In this document: one piece after another, positions 1 to 7,100 of the stretch
How the letters are laid out: every line of letters starts with the position of its first letter
Position numbering within the stretch: the stretch's first letter is position 1
DNA from: Sandaracinomonas sp041180785
Lineage (GTDB): Bacteria > Bacteroidota > Bacteroidia > Cytophagales > Spirosomataceae
Length of the DNA stretch: 7,487 bases
Direction: 5' to 3'
Assembly (NCBI GenBank): GCA_041180785.1
Contig: JBEGQV010000098.1
Coordinates: forward strand, 1 to 7,487
Notes under the pieces: model-generated
Database searches by the model: none
Seen by the model: only the letters and a program-made list of their open reading frames with translations
Told to the model about the DNA's origin: nothing
Made by a program: the position numbers and the translations under genes

Positions 1-276
1 GGCGGACATAATTACCAATGGGTAGAAGCTTGTAAAGCCGGCTATGGTAATATGGAAGTAAGTTCTCCATTCGACTATGCGGGACCGTTTACAGAATCTG
101 TTTTAATGGGTAATCTGGCAATTCGTTCTTATATGTTACGTGAAGGTTCCGGCAGAAATGCTAAATATATCGGTCGCCAAAAATTAACTTGGGATGCCGC
201 CAACATGCGCATTACTAACTTTGAAGCTGCCAACCAGTTTGTGAGAAGAGAGTATCGAAAAGGGTGGACGATGTAG
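1..276 (+). CDS. Gfo/Idh/MocA family oxidoreductase, C-terminal end (5' truncated)
   Basis: The reading frame is open from base 1 and ends at TAG 274-276, giving the last 91 residues of a protein that begins outside the window. Members of this family are NAD(P)-dependent oxidoreductases acting on sugars, inositols or related polyols; Bacteroidota versions are often about 430-470 residues and exported. The piece starts GGHNYQWVEACKAG, the stretch where the family selects a new environment for deletion or addition of side groups (the 'F..C...G' helix). It continues with PFDYAGPFTESVLMGNLAIR, the conserved late helix, then KLTWDAANMRITN and the ending REYRKGW typical of the family. The NAD-binding Rossmann domain and the catalytic EKP-type motif lie upstream and cannot be seen, so substrate and activity are open. 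An internal ATG at 52 is a methionine within the domain, not the start. Family assignment is from recognised C-terminal motifs only. Confidence 0.85.
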   Translation, partial: GGHNYQWVEACKAGYGNMEVSSPFDYAGPFTESVLMGNLAIRSYMLREGSGRNAKYIGRQKLTWDAANMRITNFEAANQFVRREYRKGWTM

Positions 277-280
277 GTTA

Positions 281-358
281 GTGAGCTAGTGAGCTAGTGA
301 ACTAGTGAGCAAGTGGACTAAATACTCGCTCACTTGGTCACTTGCTCACTATTCACTA
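281..358. repeat. Octamer tandem repeat array with inverted half (imperfect hairpin)
   Basis: Five 8-bp units follow directly after the oxidoreductase stop: GTGAGCTA (281-288), GTGAGCTA (289-296), GTGAACTA (297-304), GTGAGCAA (305-312) and GTGGACTA (313-320). From 326 to 356 the same unit appears about four times on the opposite strand (TCGCTCAC, TTGGTCAC, TTGCTCAC, TATTCAC). The arms contain a perfect 12-bp inverted match (304-315 with 339-350), which extends to 295-315 with 339-358 through one bulged base. The transcript could therefore form a long imperfect stem with a loop near 321-333. No T-run of the usual terminator kind follows, so a terminator or mRNA-end-protecting role is only an inference. 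The region may also shift in register because the units are interchangeable. Confidence 0.85.
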
Positions 359-364
359 ATTTTG
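333..364 (+). promoter_or_regulatory. Possible Bacteroidota-type promoter for the cupin gene
   Basis: TAATTTTG at 357-364 fits the TAnnTTTG -7 element of the Bacteroidota primary sigma factor exactly. A weak -33 match (CTTG, 333-336) lies 20 bp upstream, inside the inverted octamer array. If it is used, transcription would begin at about 368-371, practically on the cupin ATG at 368, giving a leaderless or almost leaderless mRNA. The -33 match is poor and the region is AT-rich, so chance is a real alternative. Confidence 0.3.
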
Positions 365-367
365 TCC

Positions 368-859
368 ATGGAAAAACAAAACATACTTAACCAGATTGAG
401 AAATGGGTTTCTGAACAGGGATTCACCGTTGTCGCAAAAGATTTTAATCGTCCATGGGGTGGTTTTTTTGTTTTAGAAGAGTCGCAGGCGGCAAAATTTG
501 CTGCCATGTTTTTTCCAGAATTGTCGTTCGACGAAATACAAATAACCCAAAAATTAAGTCCTAAATTTTTAGTCGTTGCTCCCAAGCAACGATTGTCTTG
601 GCAGTATCATTTCCGTCGTGCAGAAGTGTGGAAAGTAGTAAACGGGCCGGTTGCTGTCGCTATTTCTGCTACAGATGAACAATTGGAACCCGGAATTTAC
701 CAAGATGGTGATTTTATCAAATTAGATATTGGTCAACGTCATCGTTTAATCGGTTTGGATACGTATGGACTCGTTGCAGAGATCTGGCAACACACCGATG
801 TAAACCATCCCTCTGATGAAGACGATATTGTGAGGTTGCAGGACGATTTCGGCAGGTAG
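368..859 (+). CDS. Single-domain cupin, mannose-6-phosphate isomerase type II-like
   Basis: This 163-residue protein matches the C-terminal isomerase domain of type II mannose-6-phosphate isomerase / mannose-1-phosphate guanylyltransferase enzymes. Visible motifs are RPWGGFFVL (28-36), SPKFLVVAPKQRLSWQYH (64-81), RRAEVWKVVNG (83-93), a second cupin motif ending in H125 (GQRHRL), and the family ending EDDIVRLQDDFGR (151-163). Likely metal ligands Q79, H81, E86 and H125 are kept. However, the usual QxHHHRAEHW is QYHFRRAEVW, so the second histidine of the HxH pair is arginine (R83). No nucleotidyltransferase domain is present. It may isomerise a sugar phosphate in the cytoplasm, but the substrate is unknown; similar short proteins are sometimes labelled phosphoheptose isomerase, which the sequence does not prove. 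I chose ATG 368 because an in-frame GTG at 305 would translate the octamer repeat into a non-conserved 21-residue extension. Confidence 0.8.
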   Translation: MEKQNILNQIEKWVSEQGFTVVAKDFNRPWGGFFVLEESQAAKFAAMFFPELSFDEIQITQKLSPKFLVVAPKQRLSWQYHFRRAEVWKVVNGPVAVAISATDEQLEPGIYQDGDFIKLDIGQRHRLIGLDTYGLVAEIWQHTDVNHPSDEDDIVRLQDDFGR

Positions 860-887
860 CTTCGAGAACCTCTGTTATCACATTAGC

Positions 888-906
888 CCACGGGTTTCAC
901 CCGTGG
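888..906. repeat. REP-like palindrome (7-bp GC-rich stem, 5-nt loop)
   Basis: CCACGGG (888-894) and CCCGTGG (900-906) form a perfect 7-bp stem around the loop TTTCA, 28 bp after the cupin stop codon. It is strikingly GC-rich beside its AT-rich surroundings and is not followed by a T-run, whereas the next hairpin is. Its form, a short GC-rich palindrome in a 3' intergenic space, resembles REP elements mobilised by IS200-like REP-associated tyrosine transposases. Whether it is repeated in the genome cannot be seen here. It might equally be a transcript-end stabiliser acting together with the downstream terminator. Confidence 0.6.
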
Positions 907-917
907 TTATTTTAAGT

Positions 918-938
918 TAAGCCCTTCGGGCTTTTTTT
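918..938 (+). terminator. Rho-independent terminator after the cupin gene
   Basis: AAGCCC (919-924) pairs with GGGCTT (928-933) around the three-base loop TTC, with a further A-T pair at 918/934. An uninterrupted T-run from 932 to 938 follows. This is a textbook intrinsic terminator about 60 bp after the cupin stop and 30 bp before the next promoter, so it should separate the cupin transcript from the efflux operon. Confidence 0.88.
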
Positions 939-969
939 GTTTATTTATTAAAAAAATTATATAAAAAAC

Positions 970-1000
970 TTTGTAACCTAAAATAGTTTCCATAGTTTTG
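970..1000 (+). promoter_or_regulatory. Bacteroidota primary-sigma promoter of the efflux operon
   Basis: TTTG (970-973) and TAGTTTTG (993-1000) are separated by 19 bp, a full match to the Bacteroidota -33/-7 consensus TTTG-N19-TAnnTTTG. The A/T-only stretch upstream (about 940-968) could help polymerase binding. Transcription would begin near 1004-1007, leaving a leader of about 17-20 nt before the regulator ATG at 1024. The direct repeat ATAGTTT at 983-989 and 992-998 overlaps the -7 element and could be part of a repressor site. No clean palindrome of the kind most TetR proteins bind is visible. Confidence 0.75.
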
Positions 1001-1023
1001 TCCTTCTTTTAAGGGATAAAAAG

Positions 1024-1629
1024 ATGAAAATTAGAATTCTTGAAGGTGCTACAAAGTTATTTTTTCGTTATGGAGTAAAATCTATCACAATGGATTCCAT
1101 TGCATCAGACTTGGGAATATCCAAAAAAACCATTTATCAGCATTATCCAGATAAAGACACCTTAGTAAACGAAGTGGTGTTAAATTTTGTAGAGAAGGAC
1201 AAGTGTCAATGGATGGAGTTGGATCACCAATATCCGGATGTTATTGAGAAAATGTTTAAGTCTTTTGAAATTATGGAGGAGATGCTCAAAGAGTTGAATC
1301 CCGGACTCATGTTTGAAATACAAAAGTATCACCCTGGCTCTTTCCAGATTTTCCAACAACATAAAAAGGATGTTATGTTTGCTTATTTGGTTAAAGATCT
1401 AAAAACGGGGATTGAAAACGGGTATTTTCGTTCGGAATTATCTGTTGAAATGATTGCCCATATTCGCATGGCAGAGGTCAACATGATCTTTGATCCGGAA
1501 TTTTTTGAAAATTTTAAAAAATCAGTTTATCAATTGCAATTGGAGGCGCTTGATTATTTCATGCATGGTATCATGACTGAAAAGGGCCTACAAGTGTATA
1601 ATTCGTATTTAAATAAAACAAATAAATGA
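1024..1629 (+). CDS. TetR/AcrR family transcriptional regulator
   Basis: The 201-residue length is normal for TetR regulators. The N-terminus is a standard TetR DNA-binding domain: helix 1 with ATKLFFRYGVKSITMDSIA (9-27), then the helix-turn-helix SDLGISKKTIYQHYPDKDTL (28-47), whose recognition helix is about 33-41. The remaining residues (about 50-200) form the variable ligand-binding and dimerisation domain, which gives no hint of the ligand. It leads an efflux operon with a promoter directly upstream, so it most likely represses its own operon until a pump substrate binds; this is inferred from position. The start is supported by the first helix beginning five residues in and by the promoter 23 bp upstream. 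Its TGA stop overlaps the next ATG as ATGA (1626-1629), suggesting translational coupling with the TolC gene and a fixed ratio of regulator to pump. Confidence 0.93.
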   Translation: MKIRILEGATKLFFRYGVKSITMDSIASDLGISKKTIYQHYPDKDTLVNEVVLNFVEKDKCQWMELDHQYPDVIEKMFKSFEIMEEMLKELNPGLMFEIQKYHPGSFQIFQQHKKDVMFAYLVKDLKTGIENGYFRSELSVEMIAHIRMAEVNMIFDPEFFENFKKSVYQLQLEALDYFMHGIMTEKGLQVYNSYLNKTNK

Positions 1630-2963
1630 TCCGCCTAAAAAAATTATCAACCTTAGTGCTTCTCTTGGGAAGTACGAGCTTAATGGCTCAGCAATTTGGC
1701 CTCAAGGAGGCTGTGGATTATGCTGTGACGCATCATGTGCAAGTGAAAAATGCACAAATTGATGTGCTAAATGCTGAAGCTAAAATCAATGAAATTAAGG
1801 CAATAGGTTTACCACAAGTCAATGGAAATTTTGCCTTAACCAATAATGTCTTGATGCAGCGTATGTTTATACCTGCCAAAATCTTTAATCCGTCGGCAGC
1901 TGAAGGCGAGTTAATTGCGGCAAAATTTGGTGTAGAAAACTCTGGTTTCTCTAGTATTGGACTTAGTCAATTGATTTTTGATGGGTCCTATTTACTGGGT
2001 TTAAAAGCGTCAGCTGTCTATAAAGAGTTATCTCAAAAATCGTTAATCCAATCCAAGCAAAGCATTGCTGAAAATGTGACAAAAGCATATTACGGAATTT
2101 TGGTCAATGAAAAGCGCATGGGATTATTGGATGTTAATATTAGTCGATTGGACTCTATGCTGAAAGATACGCGTGCCTTACAAAAAGCCGGATTTGCAGA
2201 AAAAATTGATGTGCAGCGTTTAGAAGTGCAGGCGAATAATTTGAAAACCGAACACGAAAATTTAATTCGTCTACAAGAGTTGGGTTATACATTACTGAAG
2301 TTTCAGATGAGTTATCCGATTGAAGAGCCGATTCAATTGAAAGATAAATTAGAAACGGTTCAATTGCAGTCCATTGAAAATAATCTTGCTCCCTTTGAGT
2401 ATGCTAATCGAATTGAGTATTCGATCTTAAAAACGCAAGAAAATTTGGCAGAATTGGATGTTAAAAATGTTAAATCTGGATATTTGCCACGCGTCGTTTT
2501 TAGTGGCAGCTACGGTGCAAACACTGGAGCAAATGCATTTGGTGATTTGTTTAGAAAACAATGGTTTGATAATGCTGCGATAACTTTTGGCATTCAAATT
2601 CCAATTTTTGATGGCTTCTCTAAAAAATACAAAGCAATTCAGTCTGAGAATACTTTGAAAAAGGTTCGTCAAAGTTTTGATTTGTTAAAGTCGAGTATTG
2701 ATTTACAAAGAAATCAAAGCAGCATTTCCTTGAGAAATGCTTTGGAATCTTTACGAGAGCAACAAGCTAATTTGGATTTAGCCAATGAAATTTCACGCGT
2801 TTCGCGCGTTAAATACAAGCAAGGAGTAGGTTCGAGTTTGGAAGTTTTAAATGCGGAGGCATCCATCAAAGAATCACAAGTAAATTATTTCACCGCCCTT
2901 TACAATGCCTTAATTGCAAAAGTTGAATTAGAAAAGGCAAATGGCACTTTATATAACGAATAA
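1626..2963 (+). CDS. TolC family outer membrane efflux protein
   Basis: This 445-residue protein is the outer membrane channel of the tripartite pump. Residues 1-21 are a signal peptide (charged start MIRLKK, hydrophobic core, cleavage likely after SLMA before QQ). The mature protein shows the internal duplication of the TolC family. Each half has a long helical region, an 'LP' turn entering the beta-barrel (LPQVNG at 62-67; YLPRV at 286-290) and an IFDG turn leaving it (117-120; 327-330, within IPIFDGF). Long heptad-rich helices lie between, for example 130-230 and 335-440. The signal peptide ends in Ala-Gln with no lipobox cysteine, so it is not an OprM-type lipoprotein. It overlaps the regulator by 4 bp, and the adaptor follows after 17 bp. 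By family knowledge it trimerises into a trans-periplasmic tunnel. The substrate is unknown. Confidence 0.93.
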   Translation: MIRLKKLSTLVLLLGSTSLMAQQFGLKEAVDYAVTHHVQVKNAQIDVLNAEAKINEIKAIGLPQVNGNFALTNNVLMQRMFIPAKIFNPSAAEGELIAAKFGVENSGFSSIGLSQLIFDGSYLLGLKASAVYKELSQKSLIQSKQSIAENVTKAYYGILVNEKRMGLLDVNISRLDSMLKDTRALQKAGFAEKIDVQRLEVQANNLKTEHENLIRLQELGYTLLKFQMSYPIEEPIQLKDKLETVQLQSIENNLAPFEYANRIEYSILKTQENLAELDVKNVKSGYLPRVVFSGSYGANTGANAFGDLFRKQWFDNAAITFGIQIPIFDGFSKKYKAIQSENTLKKVRQSFDLLKSSIDLQRNQSSISLRNALESLREQQANLDLANEISRVSRVKYKQGVGSSLEVLNAEASIKESQVNYFTALYNALIAKVELEKANGTLYNE

Positions 2964-2980
2964 ATAAAAACATTAAGCAA

Positions 2981-4093
2981 ATGAAAAAGTACATTTATCT
3001 TTTAAGTAGTATCGCAATTTTGGCAGCGTGTTCAAAATCGGTAGATAAGAAACAAGAATTAGCAGATTTGAAAAAACAAGCTGCTGAAATTAATCAAAAA
3101 ATTGCCTCTTTAGAGAAGGAATTAGGGGCTGGTAAAAAGGAAGAAAACAATCAAACGATTGCTGTTTCTGTAACTCCTTTGGTGGGTCAAGATTTTAAAC
3201 ACTTTGTAGAATCTCAAGGTTCTGTGGTGGCAGAAAATACAGTTTTGGTGAGTCCACAAACAGGAGGTGCTATTCTTTCCTTACCTGTTGTCGTAGGACA
3301 AAATGTAAGCAAAGGTCAATTGATTGCAACTTTAGATAATTCGATTCTAAAAGAATCGATGGAAGAGATTAAAAACCAATTGGGATTAGCAAAAACCTTG
3401 TTCGAAAAACAAAAAACCTTGTGGGATCAGCAAATTGGAACGGAAGTTCAGTTTTTGTCGGCTAAAGCAAATAAAGAAGCATTAGAAAAGCGTTTGGTGA
3501 CGTTAAAGGCTCAATTGTCGATGTCGAGAGTAGTTGCTCCTATTTCAGGAACTATTGAAATTGTTCGTCAGAAAGCAGGTGAAATGGCTTCTCCAGGTAT
3601 GCCAATTGTGCAAATCGTGAATTTAGGTAAATTGAAAATTACGGCTAAGGTTTCTGATACCTATGTGGGCTCTGTGCGTGTGGGAGATCCGATTACCGTA
3701 AAGTTTCCAGATATTAACAAGGAAATTCCAGCTCGTATTTCTGTTGTTTCGAAAATGGTAAATCCATTGACAAGAACATTTGATATTGAAGCAGCTATCC
3801 CAAATGCAGGCAATGAATTAAAACCAAACCAATTGGCGGTAATTAATATTAATGATGTAACGAAAACGAAAGCTATTGTGATTGATGAAAATTTAATTCA
3901 AAAAACAGAAAAAGGAAGTTTAGTGTATGTTGCAGTTGAAGAGGGCGGCAAAAAAATTGCCAAGGCAAAAATCGTCACCCTAGGCTTGTCATATAACGGT
4001 CAGGTTGAGGTTGTTTCAGGTTTACAAGTTGGTGAGCAATTGATCACACAAGGCTACCAGGATTTGGTTGATGGTCAAGCGGTAACATTTTAA
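2981..4093 (+). CDS. RND efflux periplasmic adaptor subunit (HlyD/AcrA-like lipoprotein)
   Basis: This 370-residue membrane fusion protein joins the RND pump to the TolC channel. It starts with a lipoprotein signal: MKKYIYLL, a hydrophobic core, then the lipobox LAAC with lipidated C17. A short coiled coil follows, with leucine-zipper spacing at L30, A34, I37, I41, L44 and L48. The core is standard: first lipoyl half (SPQTGGAILSLPVVVGQNV, about 91-109), an alpha-helical hairpin (about 120-180), second lipoyl half (VVAPISGTIE, 184-193, to about 212), then beta-barrel and membrane-proximal domains to residue 370 (VGEQLITQGYQDLVDG near the end). The hairpin is short, as in AcrA-like rather than HlyD-like adaptors. 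Lipid anchoring, probably in the inner membrane, fits a non-TM adaptor; I see no clear acidic export signal straight after C17. It lies 17 bp after tolC and 18 bp before the pump gene. Confidence 0.93.
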   Translation: MKKYIYLLSSIAILAACSKSVDKKQELADLKKQAAEINQKIASLEKELGAGKKEENNQTIAVSVTPLVGQDFKHFVESQGSVVAENTVLVSPQTGGAILSLPVVVGQNVSKGQLIATLDNSILKESMEEIKNQLGLAKTLFEKQKTLWDQQIGTEVQFLSAKANKEALEKRLVTLKAQLSMSRVVAPISGTIEIVRQKAGEMASPGMPIVQIVNLGKLKITAKVSDTYVGSVRVGDPITVKFPDINKEIPARISVVSKMVNPLTRTFDIEAAIPNAGNELKPNQLAVININDVTKTKAIVIDENLIQKTEKGSLVYVAVEEGGKKIAKAKIVTLGLSYNGQVEVVSGLQVGEQLITQGYQDLVDGQAVTF

Positions 4094-4111
4094 TTTAGGG
4101 CATTTATTTTC

Positions 4112-7100
4112 ATGGAAAAAAATATAAAAAATGAACAATTGCCTGAAGGCAAGGGGTTCATCTACAACATGGTAGGTTGGTTGAGTACCAATCGTACCAC
4201 TGTGTATATCTTTACATTTATCATTTTTTTGGCAGGTTTTATGATTTACCGAAGCTTGCCGAAAGAGCAGTTTCCGGATATTGTCATTCCGCAAATGGTG
4301 GTTCAAACGGTGTATGCGGGTGCAACTCCAACCGATATTGAAAATACGATTACAAAACCCATTGAGAAGCAATTGAAGTCGGCCACAGGCATTAAGCGTA
4401 TTAAGTCGAACTCGCTTCAAGATGTGTCAATTATCATTATTGAATTTAATACCGATGTGGAAGTGGCCGTTGCCAAGCAGCGTACACAAGATGCCGTGGA
4501 TAAATCGATAGCAGATTTACCAAAAGATTTAACGCGTCAACCATCTGTGGCAGAGGTAAATTTCTCGGAGTTTCCTATTATGAACATCAACATTGCAGGA
4601 GATTATCCACTTGATAAGTTGAAAAAATATGCGGAAGATTTGCAGGATGAGATTGAGGGAATGCCTGAAATTACGCGCGTAGATGTATTAGGTGCTCTAA
4701 AACGTGAAATTCAGATTAATTTGGATTTACCCAAAATGCAAAGTTATGGGGTTACTTTTTATGATATCCAAAGTGTTGTACAAGGTGAAAACGTCAATAT
4801 TTCTGGGGGTGAATTGAACGTTGGTGGTGTACGAAGAGCCTTGCGTGTTACAGGTGAATTTAAAACGGTTGAGCAACTCGGTAATTTAATTTTGCGTTCG
4901 AGTACGGGCGCGACTGTCCGTTTGAAAGACATTGCAGAGGTAACGGATAGTTATGAAGAAAAGCAAGATTTCGCGCGACTGGATAAAAAATCCGTCATCA
5001 CCTTAAACGTGATTAAGCGTGGTGGAGCAAACCTAATTGAGGCGGCAGACCGTATTGAAAAGACCATTGAAGAATATCGTGAAAATCGTTTTCCAAAAGG
5101 ATTGGTTGTTTCGATAACGGCAGATCAATCAGAAAGAACGCGTGGCGACTTAGCAGATTTGATCAATACGGTGATTTTGGGTTTTGTGTTTGTGGTAATC
5201 GTATTAATGTTTTTCATGGGAGTTCGTGATGCGGTTTTTGTGGGACTTTCTGTGCCACTTTCTGCTTTATTGGCTTTCTTGTTCATGCCCGGATTAGACT
5301 TTACGTTAAATACGATTGTGTTATTTGGTTTCTTATTGGGCTTGGGTATTGTGGTAGACGATGCCATTGTGGTGATTGAAAATGCCCACCGTTTGTATAA
5401 CAATTTTAAAAAATTGAGTATTGTGGAGGCCGTAAAATTGGCCGCATCGGAAGTGTTTGTTCCCGTTTTAACAGGAACCTTAACCACAATATCACCCTTC
5501 TTGCCCCTATTGTTTTGGCCAGGACTGGTGGGTGAATTTATGAAATATTTACCCTTGACATTGATCATCACCTTGTTTGCTTCCCTGTTTGTGGCCTATG
5601 TGATGAATCCGGTGTTCGCGGTTTCGTTCATGAAGCGACATGATGAAGAATCAAATGATGTGCATGCACCTGAATTTGCGGACATTCGTAAGACCGTGTT
5701 CATCCTATTGAGTTTATCGATTGCTGGGTATATGCTAGGGTTTGGTATTGGCAATTTCGGATTTGGTAATTTCTTTTTATTCTGTTTAGGAATTTATGTC
5801 TTGAATCACTTCATCATTACCCCTAAGATGATTGTGCCCTTTCAATTGAAAACTTTGCCGAATTTCAAGAACAATTATCGTCGATTAATTCAATATGTTA
5901 TTACGGGCAAACGCCCTATTTATGTGGTCGTTGGATCTTTCTTTTTATTGGTGTTTACTTTTATGTTGATGGGTATTGTGAAGCCAAAGGTGATTTTCTT
6001 CCCTGCGGGTGATCCGGATTACATCTACATATACAACAAAATGCCCGTTGGCACGGATGCTCGTGTAACGGATTCGGTGACCAAGGTGGTGGAACAGAAA
6101 GTATTCCAATTATTAAAGAAAGAAAATGCAGGGAATATTGTAAATTCTGTGATTTCGAACGTGGGAAAAAATGCGGGTGATCCCATGAATCCGGACCGTG
6201 CAGCTACACCGAATAAATCAAAAGTGACGGTGGCTTTTGTGAAGTTAACCGAAAGAGATGGAAGAAGTACACAAGAAATATTGAATAAGTTTCAAGATTA
6301 TTTCTTTAAGAATCCAATTCCAGGCGTTGAAATGGCCATTGAACGTGAAAGAAATGGTCCTCCAACGGGCAAGCCTGTTGCGATTGAAATTTCAGGTGAT
6401 GATTTCCTAACACTTTTGGATTTAGAGAAAAAAGTACGTTTTGCGGTTAAAAAATCGGGTATTCAAGGTATTCAAGAATTAAAATCGGATTTGGTAACGA
6501 ATAAGCCTGAAATTATTATTGATGTAGATCGTGAAAAAGCTAGTAGGGAAGGCATCAGTTCTGCGCAAGTGGCCATGGCCGTTCGTACGGGATTGTTTGG
6601 TGCAGAAATTTCTAAATTTAGAGATAATAAGGATGAGTATCCGATTCAATTGCGGTTAAAAGGCGAATCTAGAAATCAAATTGAGCGTTTGCTATCCATG
6701 AATATCACGTATCGTGATATGAATATGGGAGGCGCTTTGCGTCAGGTTCCATTAAACTCGATTGCCTCTGTGCATTATGCGACTTCTTTCTCACAGATTA
6801 ATCGTAAGAACCAAGAACGTATGATTACCTTGAGTTCTGACGTATTGCAAGGCTACAATGCCAATGAGATTGTATCTGAACTAAGTACCTTGTTTGAAAC
6901 GATGGACTTACCGCAAGGGTATAAAATTCGAATGGGTGGTGAGCAAGAAGATCAGAAGGAATCTATGGGATTCTTGGGCATGGCCTTTGCAGCTGCTTTG
7001 GTGTTGATTTATTTGATTTTGGCGACACAGTTTAATTCAGCAACCAAGCCATTCATTATTTTTGCTACCATTTTATTGTCATTGATTGGCGTACTTTTGG

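Noticed and set aside
52..276. A separate 74-residue gene starting at ATG 52
   Set aside because: The frame is open to base 1 and the upstream residues belong to the same oxidoreductase domain, so this is the end of a longer gene.
281..358. CRISPR array
   Set aside because: The units are 8 bp with no spacers and half are inverted, which does not fit CRISPR repeats.
305..367. In-frame GTG start that would lengthen the cupin by 21 residues
   Set aside because: The extra residues are translated octamer repeat (SKWTKYSLTWSLAHYS), with no family similarity. ATG 368 gives a protein that begins naturally before the first conserved motif.
4022..4420. Reverse-strand open frame across the adaptor/RND junction
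   Set aside because: It spans two well-supported genes on the other strand, its product has no recognisable motif, and no promoter is visible. It is a shadow frame.
5125..5571. Reverse-strand open frame inside the RND gene
   Set aside because: Its low-complexity product (rich in T, N, K, S, P) mirrors the hydrophobic membrane helices coded on the forward strand. The same holds for the frame at 7009-7437.
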